The notes under the pieces were generated by a model. The model worked only from the letters and a program-made list of their open reading frames with translations. It made no database searches and was not told the origin of the DNA. The position numbers and the translations under genes are program-made. Below are positions 1-11,423 of a DNA stretch of 64,000 bases, piece after piece. Positions within the stretch are counted from its first letter, which is position 1. Each line of letters begins with the position of its first letter. This DNA comes from Corallochytrium limacisporum (lineage: Eukaryota > Opisthokonta): assembly GCA_002811645.1 (NCBI GenBank), contig PDIP01000039.1:154911-218910 (forward strand), given 5' to 3'.

Positions 1-979
1 CGAAACTGCTGGCAAGACTAGTCTCCTTCAACCGACCGCGCAAAGACTCCACTTCCTGTTCCAGAGCATAAATGTATTCCGCCGCCCGTGTCACAATAGT
101 TGACTTCGTTGGGTTCTTTTCCAGACGCAGACTGGGCACCGCAGTTTTTAGATCCTCAAACCCGTTGCGCAAGCGTTCACGACTCCTCTGTTCTGATTTC
201 TTATGGTTTTCTAGCTTGTCCAGAACTTCCGGTTCCGATGGACGAGGTGCACCCTTGCGACGCAGGTCAATCTTGCCAGTTGATGACAGTCCCGTACCAG
301 ACCCTGTCGAACTGATAGATCCACGGGGGCCTCGCCCTGACGAAGCGGCACCGGCCGAGCGAGCAGGCTGGTATTTGGCAGTGTGGTTCACTGGAGTAGC
401 AAATACGTTGGTGTCAATGAGATCTGCTCCATATCCGTAGGGGGCAGAGGAGCCACCAGCCTGTAAAAAGAACTGACGTGGGTCCAGAATTTCATGGCCT
501 GCCACTTCACTGTCGGTGACCCGGTTCTGTACATCATTTGACGCATAGCGTGGTGCCTTCTCCACCACACCGCTAACGAAATTCTGGAAATCATCTAGTG
601 CAATGTTTTCAGGAATTGGCTGATCAGGCCGCAGACGGAAGTGGACAAAGTCATCGCCACTACTGACCACCAACACGGCCTGCCGTGCTGCGCTCGGTGT
701 GTCGCGGATCTCGAAACCACGGTCTGTGAAGATCCTGACTGTATCTACAAAGCGGTCAAAAACCATGCGGGAAATCCTTGATTGTAACTGCTGCCATGAC
801 CAGTTCAGGTCAATTGCCAAAGGAACAGCAGTGTTGGAATCGAGATATCCATCGTTTCGCAAAAGGGCAACATGGGCAAGGCCTTGCGGTGGATCATTCG
901 AATTGAACATTGTGCCCGATACTCCAGCGTATGCCTCGGGAGAATGACCGTGTGTCAAACTAGCACTGACTTCTTGCAT
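1..979 (-). CDS. bHLH transcription factor, C-terminus cut by window edge
   Basis: A minus-strand reading frame runs from an ATG at 979-977 to the left edge, giving about 326 visible residues and no stop; an in-frame TAA lies upstream of this first ATG. The last ~70 residues are a basic helix-loop-helix: basic region near residues 255-270, helix 1 ending in LKTAVP, a short loop, and helix 2 starting KSTIVTRAAEYIYALEQEV and running on into a zipper-like stretch. His259, Glu263 and Arg267 occupy the H-E-R positions that contact a CACGTG E-box in class B bHLH proteins such as Max and USF. One usually conserved arginine of the ERxRR motif is Ser266 and another is Gln264. Residues 1-200 are a folded-looking region I do not recognise; residues 195-250 are Gly/Ser-rich linker. 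It is probably a nuclear DNA-binding dimer; the subfamily cannot be fixed. Confidence 0.88.
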   Translation of the reverse strand, partial: MQEVSASLTHGHSPEAYAGVSGTMFNSNDPPQGLAHVALLRNDGYLDSNTAVPLAIDLNWSWQQLQSRISRMVFDRFVDTVRIFTDRGFEIRDTPSAARQAVLVVSSGDDFVHFRLRPDQPIPENIALDDFQNFVSGVVEKAPRYASNDVQNRVTDSEVAGHEILDPRQFFLQAGGSSAPYGYGADLIDTNVFATPVNHTAKYQPARSAGAASSGRGPRGSISSTGSGTGLSSTGKIDLRRKGAPRPSEPEVLDKLENHKKSEQRSRERLRNGFEDLKTAVPSLRLEKNPTKSTIVTRAAEYIYALEQEVESLRGRLKETSLASSF

Positions 980-3179
980 AGAGCAAGCTCTCTCAATATA
1001 CTTCAACCGTAGCTCACTCTTTTTCAAAGTCGCGATAATAATCCGTTATGGGAATGGAATCAGAGATTGATCAGCTTTGATCCACCAAGTAGCTGCGGAA
1101 ACTATCCTCTACATCATGGCCGGTTTCAACGGTCTTCTTCAGAAAGGTATATTCAAGGAAGAAAGGAGAAGAACGCGAAAGAGCAGATCAAGATTGATTC
1201 TTGTTTGGTACATCACGATCAACCGGCCGCCAAGAACACAAACAGACCTCATTCTGACCGGCTATCGTTACACCGTACCGAACTGGCCACCGTATCTTCA
1301 GAAAAAGGATTTTCCCCTTCTCAATCCCCTGTGTTTGCTACCGTCTTGCATTCGCAAAGACCACCACAATAAAAAGTGAGAGGGAGAGAGAAAGACCCCC
1401 CGGTGGGGGGGGGAGGGAAGGGGGAGAGACAGCAGGGGAAGGTGGGGAAGGACCCCCGGGGGGGGGGAGAGGGGAATTCGAACCCAAGGCCACAAAGCCC
1501 GCGGGAACAACACAGCAGGAAATGCAATAGAAAACCACCTCCCAAGAAACATACGGGAACCGGCACCAGTTAAAAGTTTTCGTTTATCTCTTCGTCTCGC
1601 AGTTTGCAATCTTTTTCCCCCAGTCCCCGGGAGCAAGGCGGGGGAGGGGGGAGGGAGGGAGAATCTTGGCTGCACTCTGGCTTCACTCTCGCTTAACCCC
1701 CTCTCACTTTCTCTAAATTTTTCTTTTCTTTCTTTTCGTGGAATCCCATTGCAAGACCTTTTTTTTTTGCTGTCCACAACACCGTAGAAGTTTATAACGA
1801 CAGACACAGGTCTGTCCTCCCCCTCCTCCTTGGAGGGGGGGGAGCGGGGCCTCCATTTCCCTTTTCCTTCTTCATTTTCTTCCCTTTTTTTCTCTGGGTC
1901 TCTTTTCTTGTCGTGTCCTTATCTTGCGCGTCCCACTGGCCCGTTTTGTCTGTTACCCACCAAACAGTCCCTTCCCTTCTTTGCCCCTTTGTTGTGCCAA
2001 CACGAGTTTTTTTGTCTGTCGCTCTCTCTCTCCCTTCTTCTTCTTCTTCTCTATCCAACCCCTCTCTATTTCTGGCGAGGGTGGGCTTCGTCGATCTGAC
2101 GCACACAGCCCCCCCCCTTCTTCTCTTTCCTCTTTTTATTAGGGCCCTTCAGTATGTGACGGTGCAGGAACTGTGCAACTGAAATCGCTCGTCGATGTCA
2201 GTGTTTTCCGTCTCCCCTGTGCCCGTCTCCTCCCCCCCCTAAACACCAAGTCTCCCCCACGGAAGTTCTCCCCTCTTTGTGCTCAAGAGAGGTAACCCCC
2301 TACCCCCCCCCCAGCAGCATCAGCGAGTACGTAAACTCTTGTGCCATACTTATCGCATTTGTCAAGTCTTTCTTCGTAGGATCTTCCCCCCCCCTTCTCG
2401 GCTTCTCATTCACAGCGTGGCGGACCGGACCGCACACGGAAGAAAACGAAAACCCTGCCCTTTCCCCCCTCCTTCTCCTCCCACCTTCTTCTTCTCTTCT
2501 TCTTCTCACCTTCTCCGCCTTTTTTTTGGCTGGCCTTATCCTCCCCACTACACTACCGCGTCGTAAGCCAGATGGTTGCCTTCCCGGTTCTCAAGACCCG
2601 GTGTCCTGTGCTAAAAAAGATGGAAAGAGATTTGAGAAGGTGAATTAAGCATAAGCAGCGGAAGGGGAAATGATGATCAAACCGACGAAGTCAACCAAGG
2701 TTGGGAGGATGTCTTGTGACCATCCCCAAGTCCAAGCTTCCGCTTTCCCTCTTGCTTCGAACGTGTGGGCCACCCCCCCCCCCCTGGGGACCACCCTTCC
2801 CCCGTCCCGCCATCCCCCGCGGCCGCGGCCGCTGATGCGCGCCGGCTCGGGCGTGTGGATGCTCAAAATTTCGCATATACGCCGCTTCGGCCATGTGGCT
2901 GTTTTTGTCCCCGTTGTCAAAACATTGCTTATAACGCGCCTCTTTCTGTTGTGCTGGTGATAAAAAAAACTTTGTGAGTCAGTCCCGGGTAAAAGCGAGG
3001 GGAGAAGGGGGAGGGAGCGGGGGGATGTGTTGAGGCCATAAGAACTTGCGCAGGAACCCAAAAAATGACAGTCGTATCAGACAAGATTGGGTACCGCTAA
3101 CCAGACCTGCTCTTGGGGACACCAAGCCTGGATGATCACACATGGCTCAAGAAGAGGATCAGTTTTCAAACAAAAAGAC

Positions 3180-3225
3180 CCCTCGGGCCTTACCCCCGTG
3201 GCCAACAAACCCTCGGGCCTTACCC
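3180..3225. repeat. two direct copies of a 16-bp unit
   Basis: CCCTCGGGCCTTACCC occurs at 3180-3195 and again at 3210-3225, with similar following bases (GTGGCC against GTAGCC). The period is 30 bp. No function is evident. Confidence 0.7.
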
Positions 3226-4406
3226 TGTAGCCATTTGAAGTCACTGCGGTCTCTAATCTTTTTCATTCTCAGCAACTGTGGGTCCCCAGTTCAGTGTAAT
3301 TCCTAGACTCTTACTTTCGGTGGTGCGTCCACCCTCTCACTCTTTTTCAAGCCTTGTGCTAAGTGCAAGTCCGGGGAATAAGACTCGTATTTATATACCT
3401 AATGTATGAAACTTTATCCAATATTATGAAGTATAGTCGTGTCTTCATCCTTTGGTATTGGTTGCCACACTCTCCTTTCCGTTGCCGCACTTCTCGTCGC
3501 TCCTTCGCCTCTTTTGTCAAGGTAGATGCCCTTGTTTACCTTCCTTACCATCAGTATAAATTGACTATAGACCTTCGTGTGCTCTAGGATGCAATACAGC
3601 CAATTCATTATCGCACTCCAATTCCCACCATACAATGGGAGATAGATGAAAGAAAAAAACAAATACAAATTGTATGCTTTAAAAAAGGGGCCGTTTCAGT
3701 AATGTCTCCTTGTCCCTTGCTCTGCCATCCTGTGTTTGGTCCGTTGGCCGAAGTAGTCCTGCGTTGCCGGTCGTAGTGTATGCATTGCTTTACTAGCGCG
3801 CACGGGAATGTTTGCACACAGCGAACGGATTGATGGCCGGGTGAGTCCACCGTAGTTTCACAATTGTCCGTCTTTGCCAGCTTGGGACTACATTGACGCA
3901 CTGAGATATTTCAGTATATTTAATATGGGAAAATGGACACTTTCCAGGAACCTAGGGGTTGAAAAGGGGGTGGGGGGAAACGAAAAATTTTGTACCTTGT
4001 TCACTTCATTTCCTCAGAGATTGTACATGGTGTTCTCGTTCTCGCTGAATCTATATATCACTCTCGGTCTATTAATATTGACTCTTAGTTTTCCTCGCCA
4101 TCCGGCGGGATGGGCGGGATGTATCATGGTGGTTCCCCTGCTGGCCCCAACTTGCAATCCAATCCATCTGGGCTGATCCACTCAGGCCGTGTCCATGCCT
4201 CGTACTTGAAAACTGGGTACAAAAGATAGCTGAATATGGAAAGTGTTATTGTGACAAAGGCAGGCACCTGTCCCTTAAGCTATGCGAGAGTGTGGAGGAC
4301 GTCCTAGAGTGTTTGAAGATCAAAACTGATGATCCCCGTGGAAAAAATTATCTTCAAAGAGTGCGTCTTTCCTCATCTCGCTGGTATGCGTTTACTATAC
4401 AATTAT

Positions 4407-4420
4407 ATTGCCGCGGCAAT
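4407..4420. repeat. 14-bp perfect palindrome
   Basis: ATTGCCGCGGCAAT is fully self-complementary. It is followed at once by CCGGG-TTTAATT-CCGGG, a 5-bp stem with a 7-base loop that resembles a tRNA T-arm. No anticodon or D arm can be built around it, so it is reported only as a hairpin-forming site. Confidence 0.55.
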
Positions 4421-4617
4421 GGCCCGGGTTTAATTCCGGGGAGCTATTGCTGTAATCGACTCGTTTCCTGTCGAAACCCGGTACCCTCGAGTTATGGCCA
4501 GTTCTAGTTGCTACTTGATATGCTTGGAATATCGATGACGACAATTTTTTCTCATCCGTTTTCTCTCCTCCCAAGGGAGAAAATGACGGATAGAGATTTC
4601 CCGTACCCCCTTCTCCC

Positions 4618-4624
<7 letters not shown>

Positions 4625-4658
<34 letters not shown>
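4625..4658. repeat. (CT)n microsatellite
   Basis: An uninterrupted CT dinucleotide run of about 34 bases inside the gene-poor left region. Confidence 0.95.
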
Positions 4659-4660
<2 letters not shown>

Positions 4661-7600
4661 TTTGTGGCCTAATTACTTCTCTCCGGCTATGGGGGCATGC
4701 CCTCACTGACTGAAATGTGTTGGTTATGAAGAAATTGAGGAAAAAAGAGTGGGGACAGAGAGGACAAAGCGAGAATGCAAAGAGCCAGCAGACAGAGCAG
4801 AAGCGGACGAACCGCAGCTGCGTGATTTGGTCGGGTTGTTGCGGTATGCTGGCCCATAGTGCGTTTACTAGGAAGTTGCGACGATGGTGTGCATATTGAG
4901 ATTTTCTTCGTCCGCTGTGCGTGGCGAGTCGCACTGAAACCGCACTATTGTGCAGTGTTCTTCCTGAGTAGCGGGGTGTGCCAGACTCTGTCCACGTTAA
5001 CGTGGTTTAAGAAGTTTGGTTCGTTCACTACCACAGACTTCACTCTTGTCCGAGACTGTCCGGTGTCTAGGAGATCTCAAACCTGCAGGCTGGAAAATCG
5101 AACCCACGAAGAGAAAAGAGGAAAATAGGAATGAAGAGAGATGGCAGAAACTTTAAATTCTTCTCTTGCCTCCTTCATTCTCTCGCTTCTTTCTCTATGT
5201 TCCGAGCTTTCGGTCTCAATGGCTCAGTGCAGTAGCTATCGTCATTGCCATCTCATTCGCGGGCGATCCCTCAACAGCAACAGATTCTTATAAATAACTG
5301 CCGACGAAAATGTTTTTATAAACCCAGTCGGTACAACTGGTTTTGGTAGATGCAGATGTCGAGGTCGATTTATAGTGGAGTCTCGAAATATTGGTAGGTT
5401 TGGGTGTGTTCGCCGGGAAACGAGGACCCTTCCTCCTCCTCCTTCTTAGAAAAATTACGGTCCCCTGGCCAATCTTTCTTCATTTTGATCCAGGCGTTAG
5501 ATCCAAAGGACAAGAACATACCTCGGAGCACGCCTGTGCGATGTGGAATGAAAGTTGTCTGATGAAGGAGGTGCACAGAATGCCTATTTGATACTCCCAA
5601 ATTAGTAGCCTCATCAACACACCGAGAATACTCACTTGGGCACGAATATTCAGGGTGGATCCAGCATGCCAGCAAGAGAGCCCGTGTAGGCAGGCGATGT
5701 GTCCAAAGTTGCAGGTTTGCCTTGTTAGGGTTTTATGCTACGAGCGAAATGGGAACATGTTCCAGTCACGCTTGGGTGCCATGTATATGTCCGCACCGGA
5801 AGCTAATCTCTGAAAATGATTTGTGGACGTTGGCTATAGACAGACCATGGCGCTTTTCGAAACCGTTCGCTGACAACGAAGAAACTTGCGTGCCTGAAGG
5901 GCGTCCCCCGCGCCCCCCCCCCCCTTCCCGCGGCGGGCCCTGGGGGGAAGGGAGGGGGGGGGGAACGATTCGCAATTGTAGAACTCGAGAGAACTAGCTG
6001 GTTCTTTGGCACGCTGACAATGGGCAGACATTTTGCGCGCCTTCTGCATTTCTTACAGTACTATTGTTTGCGTGGGTTCAAGAAGGATCGAAGGAGAATG
6101 CCTGAAACGGAATGGATCGCGGGAGTAGACTGCGTTGATTCCCATGGCGAGGGAGATATTTATGCTGGGTGTTGGGGAAGAGGGTGTGATTCCGTGACGA
6201 GATCGATTCTCATAGTACCACGGTTTGGGGTTGTGCGTCATCAATAGCCATGCAGACTGCGCATGCCCTTCAGTCCTACACGACTTGGAGCTTAGTGACA
6301 GAGACGGAAATAGGAAGAAATTTTGTGAAGGAGCCTTTGGACATGTGCCCATCGTGATGATTCTCTACAGTAGCTTGGCTATTCGATCCCCTGAATCCGC
6401 ACGCCCAAACGTCGTCGTTGTTTCGGCCTTGTGTAATTTGGGTGAGGATGTGGCTTTTATGTCATTGAAAAAACCTGCATATGGCTCATCTTCTAAACAT
6501 CTTGATGTTAGATGCAAAAAGCCGCAAGAGAACGGAAAGGCAGGGTCATCAGTCCGAGAGCACGAAAGTAATCTAACGTCGCTGTTCATAAACTTGCATT
6601 TCGATAGCCAGATACTGCAAGCAAAAATCCGCGAAGTTCTTCCGAATACCACAGCCTGACAGAGGTGCGAGAAACCAACACCCTTAAGGAATGTGCTCAG
6701 TGTGAAATACCGAAGCGATGCAGGAACGAACCGACCGTTTGCACGACCCAAAGGGCCATCTCTTCTGAGCTTGGGAATGATCGTGCGATAATGAATGGCT
6801 TGCCATCTATTGTCTGATCAAATTGAGATGTCCACCGTCTCCTGGTGGTTTTTTGGTAGCAATTGGCAAACCGTCTGACCGGGGTCAGAAATTTGTGAAG
6901 TTAGTGATCATGGGTATTATTGCCATAGATATCACAAAGACGAACGAGAGTTACAAGCATCTCATCACTCAGCTTCTGCAACGACGGCCAAACAAATTGG
7001 GCACCGCTGCCGGAATAGGAGGGCCTGTAAGGAGGGGGCAGCAGCGCCGATCGAACCTTGGGCTCTGGTTGCGGCACTCGAACCTGTCTACCCTCCCAAT
7101 TTTTCGTGCTAAAGACACAGGCGCAGCACAGGAAGCTCGTCCGATTCTAGGGCAAACCCTCCCGACCAGTACGCATTCCACACCAGAACTGTTCTCACCC
7201 ATTTGCGGATCTCAGGCCTTTGTTGCCGTGATCCCAACCGCAAACGCACAGAAAGTAGCCTCCAACGGCAGGTGCTGTTGTTGGTTGTTCGACTTTTGGT
7301 AGTCCGGCCTCGTGTCTTTCCTAAGCATTTTGCAATGACACGAGCGGCAATCGTGAGCGGGGCTTCATGCTGGATTCATGTCCATGTTTATGCTTAAGAA
7401 CGTAACTGCTTAGCCCCACATGTGGAGGCCCTTGGCATGTATATTCGGTATAATGCGTATAAGTATATGGCGACGCAGATTACTATCGGACCGGTTCATG
7501 ACTTCGAAGTGTCACCCAAAATCAGGGGGCGGTACGCAACGCCCTCGGTGTTACCGGTACAAAGCAAAACAAGCGTGCTAAGTAAGTACCAACGCAACAC

Positions 7601-8103
7601 CAGTTGCCCCGCTCCTCCCCCCGGGGGGCATCCTCGAGAATGGGCGGTTTCGTGTAAGTTCCTTGTTTGACTTTTAGGGATAGGATGCTTCCTCTTTCGC
7701 ATTGGAAAATAAAACAGAATGCACTGGTGGCTTATATGCGTGCGCATCAAATGACGAGGTGCTGACCAAGCATCTAGATACAAAGTTGAAAGTTGATGGC
7801 GGGGGGTGATACTCTTCAATGGCGAAAGGGTATTGACATCATTGATTAGCACCGGCTGTTTTTGTTCGCCTCCCGTACTATCTTTACCCCATCGTTTGAA
7901 GATTTTACGAGGGCCCATCACCAGTGGGAAGGTCCCACCGCCGCCAGCCTGAACGGTTGATTGGCAACTGAAATTCATTTCAATTTTCATTCCTGGACCA
8001 GCGTCAAAAAAGCAATGCGTTCGGAGGCAACATTACCGCAGCTTGGGTCTTCTATCTCCAAGCTCGCCGTCTCGCTGAAATGGGCACATTCTGCCCCGGT
8101 TCA

Positions 8104-8154
8104 TGTGTGATCTTTTCTTGTTTTTTTTTTTTCCATTATTATTACACTTTTTGA

Positions 8155-8194
<40 letters not shown>

Positions 8195-8218
8195 GGAGCG
8201 GGTGGGACCGGGACCCTC
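8104..8218. repeat. left copy of duplicated gap-flanking sequence
   Basis: This block starts TGTGTGATCTTTTCTTG, passes through a T-run and a CT microsatellite, and ends with GGAGCGGGTGGGACCGGGAC plus CCTC. It is repeated after the N gap at 8279-8415 and differs visibly only in CT-run length. This is the signature of one locus placed twice at the ends of two contigs. Confidence 0.85.
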
Positions 8219-8278
8219 NNNNNNNNNNNNNNNNNNNNNNNNNNNNNNNNNNNNNNNNNNNNNNNNNNNNNNNNNNNN
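8219..8278. other. assembly gap (60 N)
   Basis: Sixty consecutive undetermined bases flanked by near-identical sequence on both sides. The size may be arbitrary. Confidence 0.99.
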
Positions 8279-8329
8279 TGTGTGATCTTTTCTTGTTTTT
8301 TTTTTTTCCATTATTATTACACTTTTTGA

Positions 8330-8391
<62 letters not shown>

Positions 8392-8415
8392 GGAGCGGGT
8401 GGGACCGGGACCCTC
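8279..8415. repeat. right copy of duplicated gap-flanking sequence
   Basis: Same sequence as 8104-8218 with a longer CT run (8336-8388). It is probably the overlapping start of the next contig rather than a real tandem duplication. Confidence 0.85.
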
Positions 8416-9788
8416 CCACCTTTCTCTTTTTTTTCTTGCAGTCGTCCTTTCTTTACTCAGACCCGGCTCATAGGCCCCGCCCTCCTTTCAATAGTCTATT
8501 GTCGTTACGTTCCTATTTTACACAACCTAGTTTCCCATATATTTTACAACCACCCCTTCGGAAAAATTCTTGGGCGGACAAAAGGGTCCACCACTCCCTG
8601 GGGCGGGGCACCCGCCAACGTTGTCGTATAATTTTGTTTCATCATTGCCTCCGTTCTCTTCCTTCCTTCCCCCCCCCCGGGGGGGGCCTCCTCTTTCTCT
8701 CTCCCCTTGTTTTTGGTCCTGTATGTATTCCTGGTATGGACAGGCGTGCTTACATTCGTTTTGTGAACCTGGCAAGGTTTCACTACGTCGGTGTGTATGC
8801 ATTGCCTTCCTCGGCGCCAACGCACAAGGAACGCGGGGAATTTCGAGTTGGACAGCAAGCAAGCGAAACGATGGTTCCTTGACGGCCGGGGAGCTTGCAG
8901 AAACGATCGAAACAGCGATCACGCACGCACCAGCCATCAAACAGAACTGGTGAATCAAGAAGGCCTAGCCTGCGTCATGAATGCAGCTGATGATCAAACA
9001 CAACCACAACCATGATCCCGCAAGAGAAACCCATATGGATTAAGAAGGTTGAGAGACCGTCAGTCGACCTCCTGTGAACCGCGGTGACCATGCGGTTGCC
9101 TGCCGCTAACGTGCGGCGCACTGTCCATGATTTAGGATGGCTGTAGGTGACTACCAGGAGGATTACACTCCAAAATGACGGTTTCGGGTCATCGGCGGCG
9201 ACAATGCTGCCAACGTAACCATCGCTTCCCACCAGTGCGTCACAGCTTGATGGCAAGTCCCCTTGTTTCGAGCCCTCTACCGATCTCTCAATTGGTAGCA
9301 GCATGTTCAAGGGCACCATGTTTGGCTGCTGCTTAGGATGCCTGGTTTTCTAGGCGGTTTGGTTGCACTGCTACACAAAGTCCCTGGGAGTTGTTGTATG
9401 TCATCGTCGTGCCCGTGAGTGGGCAATGATGGGAGATCTTTTTAGGGTCCCCAAGACCTGTCCCGAACGTATTGATCAAGAGATAGACCAGACCTGGAAT
9501 CAAGTGTCTTTTTCGTTTCCGTCAGAATGACGACGATGATGACCACGAGATGATGGTGGCGATACGGGACAGAGTGCGACTTTACAACAAAAAAGACTCA
9601 AATGTTTCTGCGAATTCTCAAAAGTGGTACTACTACTAACTGCGCTAGAAGCTCAAATCGTTTAATGACTATATGTTAGGGCTAAGTTTGTTCAAACCAA
9701 AAGACCAAGAAAAGTAAGGGGATCGCAAAGTTGGGCCAAATTTGTGGTGTCAAAGGTGCAATACGGTCAGCGGCAATGTACATTCCAT

Positions 9789-11423
9789 TTAGCGGCGAAT
9801 GTCGGCATCCATGGTCATGATCACCGTCTTCTTCTCCGTGTAGTTATCGAGGGCATCCTTGCCAAGCTCACGGCCAATACCGGAAGACTTGTAGCCGCCG
9901 AAAGGAGTGGCCACATTGACTTGGTTCCAGCAGTTCACAAACACTGTACCAGCCCGCAGGGAATTGATCAAACGATGGGCCTTCTTAATGTCTCGAGTAA
10001 AGACACCAGCACCCAAACCATAGTCAGTGTTATTTGCGCGTTCAATGACAGAATCCAAATCATCACCACGGAACTTGAAAATGGAAATAACCGGTCCAAA
10101 GATCTCCTCCTTGGCAATACGGGAATCATCGGGGACATCGCAGAAGACTGTGGGTTCGATGAAGTAGCCCTTGCCGGCCACGGCGTTACCGCCAAGAGCG
10201 AGACGTGCACCACTCTTCTTACCGCTCTCAATCAGGTCCAGGATCTTCTCGTACTGGTCCTTGTCCACCTGAGGCCCGTGCATGGTACCGTCGCCCCATT
10301 GGTCACCCATAGACCAGGTTTTGGCCTGTGCGACCATGCGGTCGACAAACTCATCATAGATCTTGTCCTCGACAAAGATGCGGCTGCTGGCGACACAGCT
10401 CTGTCCCATGTTGGCGAACAGTCCCTGGTGGCATTGCGGGATGGCCTCGTCCATGTCAGCATCGGCGAATACGACAGCAGGAGATTTGCCACCGAGTTCC
10501 AGAGTGACACGCTTCAGGCTTGTGGTGGCACACTGACTGGCGATCAACTTGCCGACTTCAGAGGAACCAGTGAAGGCAATCTTATTGACTTCAGGATGGT
10601 TCACCAGGGCAGCACCAGCGGTTGGGCCGTAACCAGGCACGATGTTCACGACACCAGGAGGGAAGCCGGCCTCGATGGCTAGCTCACCGATGCGGAGGGC
10701 GGACAGGGGAGTCTGTTCGGCTGGCTTCAGCACAATGGTGCAGCCCATAGCGAGAGCAGGGCCCCACTTCCAGGACAGCATGCTCGCGGGGAAGTTCCAC
10801 GGGATGATCTGACCAACCACACCCACGGGCTCGCGGCGGGTGAAGCAGAAGTTCTTGCTAGACTGCTGAATCACGTCCCCCTCAATCTTATCAGCCCAGC
10901 CGGCGTAGTAGCGGAACACATCTACGACCATGGTAATGTCCTGGTCCCGAGCGCAATGGTATGGCTTGCCGTTGTCCAGAGCGTCGAGGGCAGCCAGTTC
11001 CTCCTTGTGCTGTTCGACTAAATCAGCTAGCTTGTGCAGCAGCCGACTGCGGTCGAAGCCGCTCATTTCCGGCCAGGCACCCTTCTCAAAGGCAGCACGG
11101 GCCGCCTTGACAGCCTTATCAATATCTGCAGCATCACCTTCCTGAACTTGGCAGATCACTTCCTCAGTTGCCGGGTTCAGAGTAGCAAAGGTCTTGCCAG
11201 AGACGGAGTTGACCCATTCGTTGTTGATAAGGATCTTTGTCTGATGGATCAGCGTTTTGGCGTCCTTGGCGTTCTTCACATTGACTACGGGGACGGAAGT
11301 CACACCAACGGACTGTTCTGGAATTGCAGGAGCCATACTTGAAAATAGTCTCAAACGTAGAGATTTGAGGTTTGTCGTACTCAATAGAAGACGATGTTGT
11401 CTCCAGCTCATTAACCGGATCAT
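9789..11423 (-). CDS. ALDH2: aldehyde dehydrogenase, ALDH1/2 class, likely mitochondrial
   Basis: This 544-residue protein is a full-length NAD-dependent aldehyde dehydrogenase, oxidising aldehydes such as acetaldehyde to acids. The family glutamate motif LELGGKSP and the nucleophile motif GQSC (equivalent to Cys302 of ALDH2, in FANMGQSCVASSR) are both present, as are the cofactor-site sequence IIPWNFP and the late EIFGPV motif. The first ~30 residues are rich in Arg, Leu and Ser with almost no acidic residues, as in a mitochondrial presequence; an internal Met30 (MAPAIPEQ) could give a cytosolic form. The first ATG of the frame was chosen. The gene stands alone: 8.8 kb of non-coding DNA lies downstream and 3 kb upstream. 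The class assignment is by motif; ALDH1 and ALDH2 cannot be separated without a tree. Confidence 0.95.
   Translation of the reverse strand: MIRLMSWRQHRLLLSTTNLKSLRLRLFSSMAPAIPEQSVGVTSVPVVNVKNAKDAKTLIHQTKILINNEWVNSVSGKTFATLNPATEEVICQVQEGDAADIDKAVKAARAAFEKGAWPEMSGFDRSRLLHKLADLVEQHKEELAALDALDNGKPYHCARDQDITMVVDVFRYYAGWADKIEGDVIQQSSKNFCFTRREPVGVVGQIIPWNFPASMLSWKWGPALAMGCTIVLKPAEQTPLSALRIGELAIEAGFPPGVVNIVPGYGPTAGAALVNHPEVNKIAFTGSSEVGKLIASQCATTSLKRVTLELGGKSPAVVFADADMDEAIPQCHQGLFANMGQSCVASSRIFVEDKIYDEFVDRMVAQAKTWSMGDQWGDGTMHGPQVDKDQYEKILDLIESGKKSGARLALGGNAVAGKGYFIEPTVFCDVPDDSRIAKEEIFGPVISIFKFRGDDLDSVIERANNTDYGLGAGVFTRDIKKAHRLINSLRAGTVFVNCWNQVNVATPFGGYKSSGIGRELGKDALDNYTEKKTVIMTMDADIRR

Larger units (their letters stand above)
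980..9788. other. 8.8 kb region without a credible gene
   Basis: Every open frame here is short and lacks domains, codon bias or recognisable motifs on either strand. The stretch 1370-2560 is strongly biased (purine-rich, then pyrimidine-rich on the plus strand) with long G and C runs. Further G/C runs lie near 2774-2825, 5910-5965 and 8669-8690. There are CT microsatellites at 4625-4658, 8159-8191 and 8336-8388 and an assembly gap at 8219-8278. No tRNA, rRNA or transposon was recognised. The left part is the 5' flank of the bHLH gene and the right part is the 3' flank of ALDH. I cannot exclude unrecognised non-coding RNAs or small spliced genes. Confidence 0.7.

Noticed and set aside
1298-2182. 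Long open frames on both strands (up to 169 codons)
   Set aside because: They are products of purine/pyrimidine-biased, low-complexity DNA, with Pro/Leu/Ser- or Arg/Lys-rich peptides and no domain.
4380-4450. Possible tRNA with T-arm CCGGG-TTTAATT-CCGGG
   Set aside because: The T-loop lacks the conserved C56, and no 7-base anticodon loop or D arm can be folded upstream; a 14-bp palindrome occupies that position.
6225-6751. Overlapping frames of 144 and 128 codons on opposite strands
   Set aside because: No motif, targeting signal or codon bias; each is explained by a chance lack of stops in a GC-balanced region.
9744-10682. 312-codon plus-strand frame
   Set aside because: It is antisense to aldehyde dehydrogenase and mirrors its codon structure; the minus-strand protein has all the family motifs.
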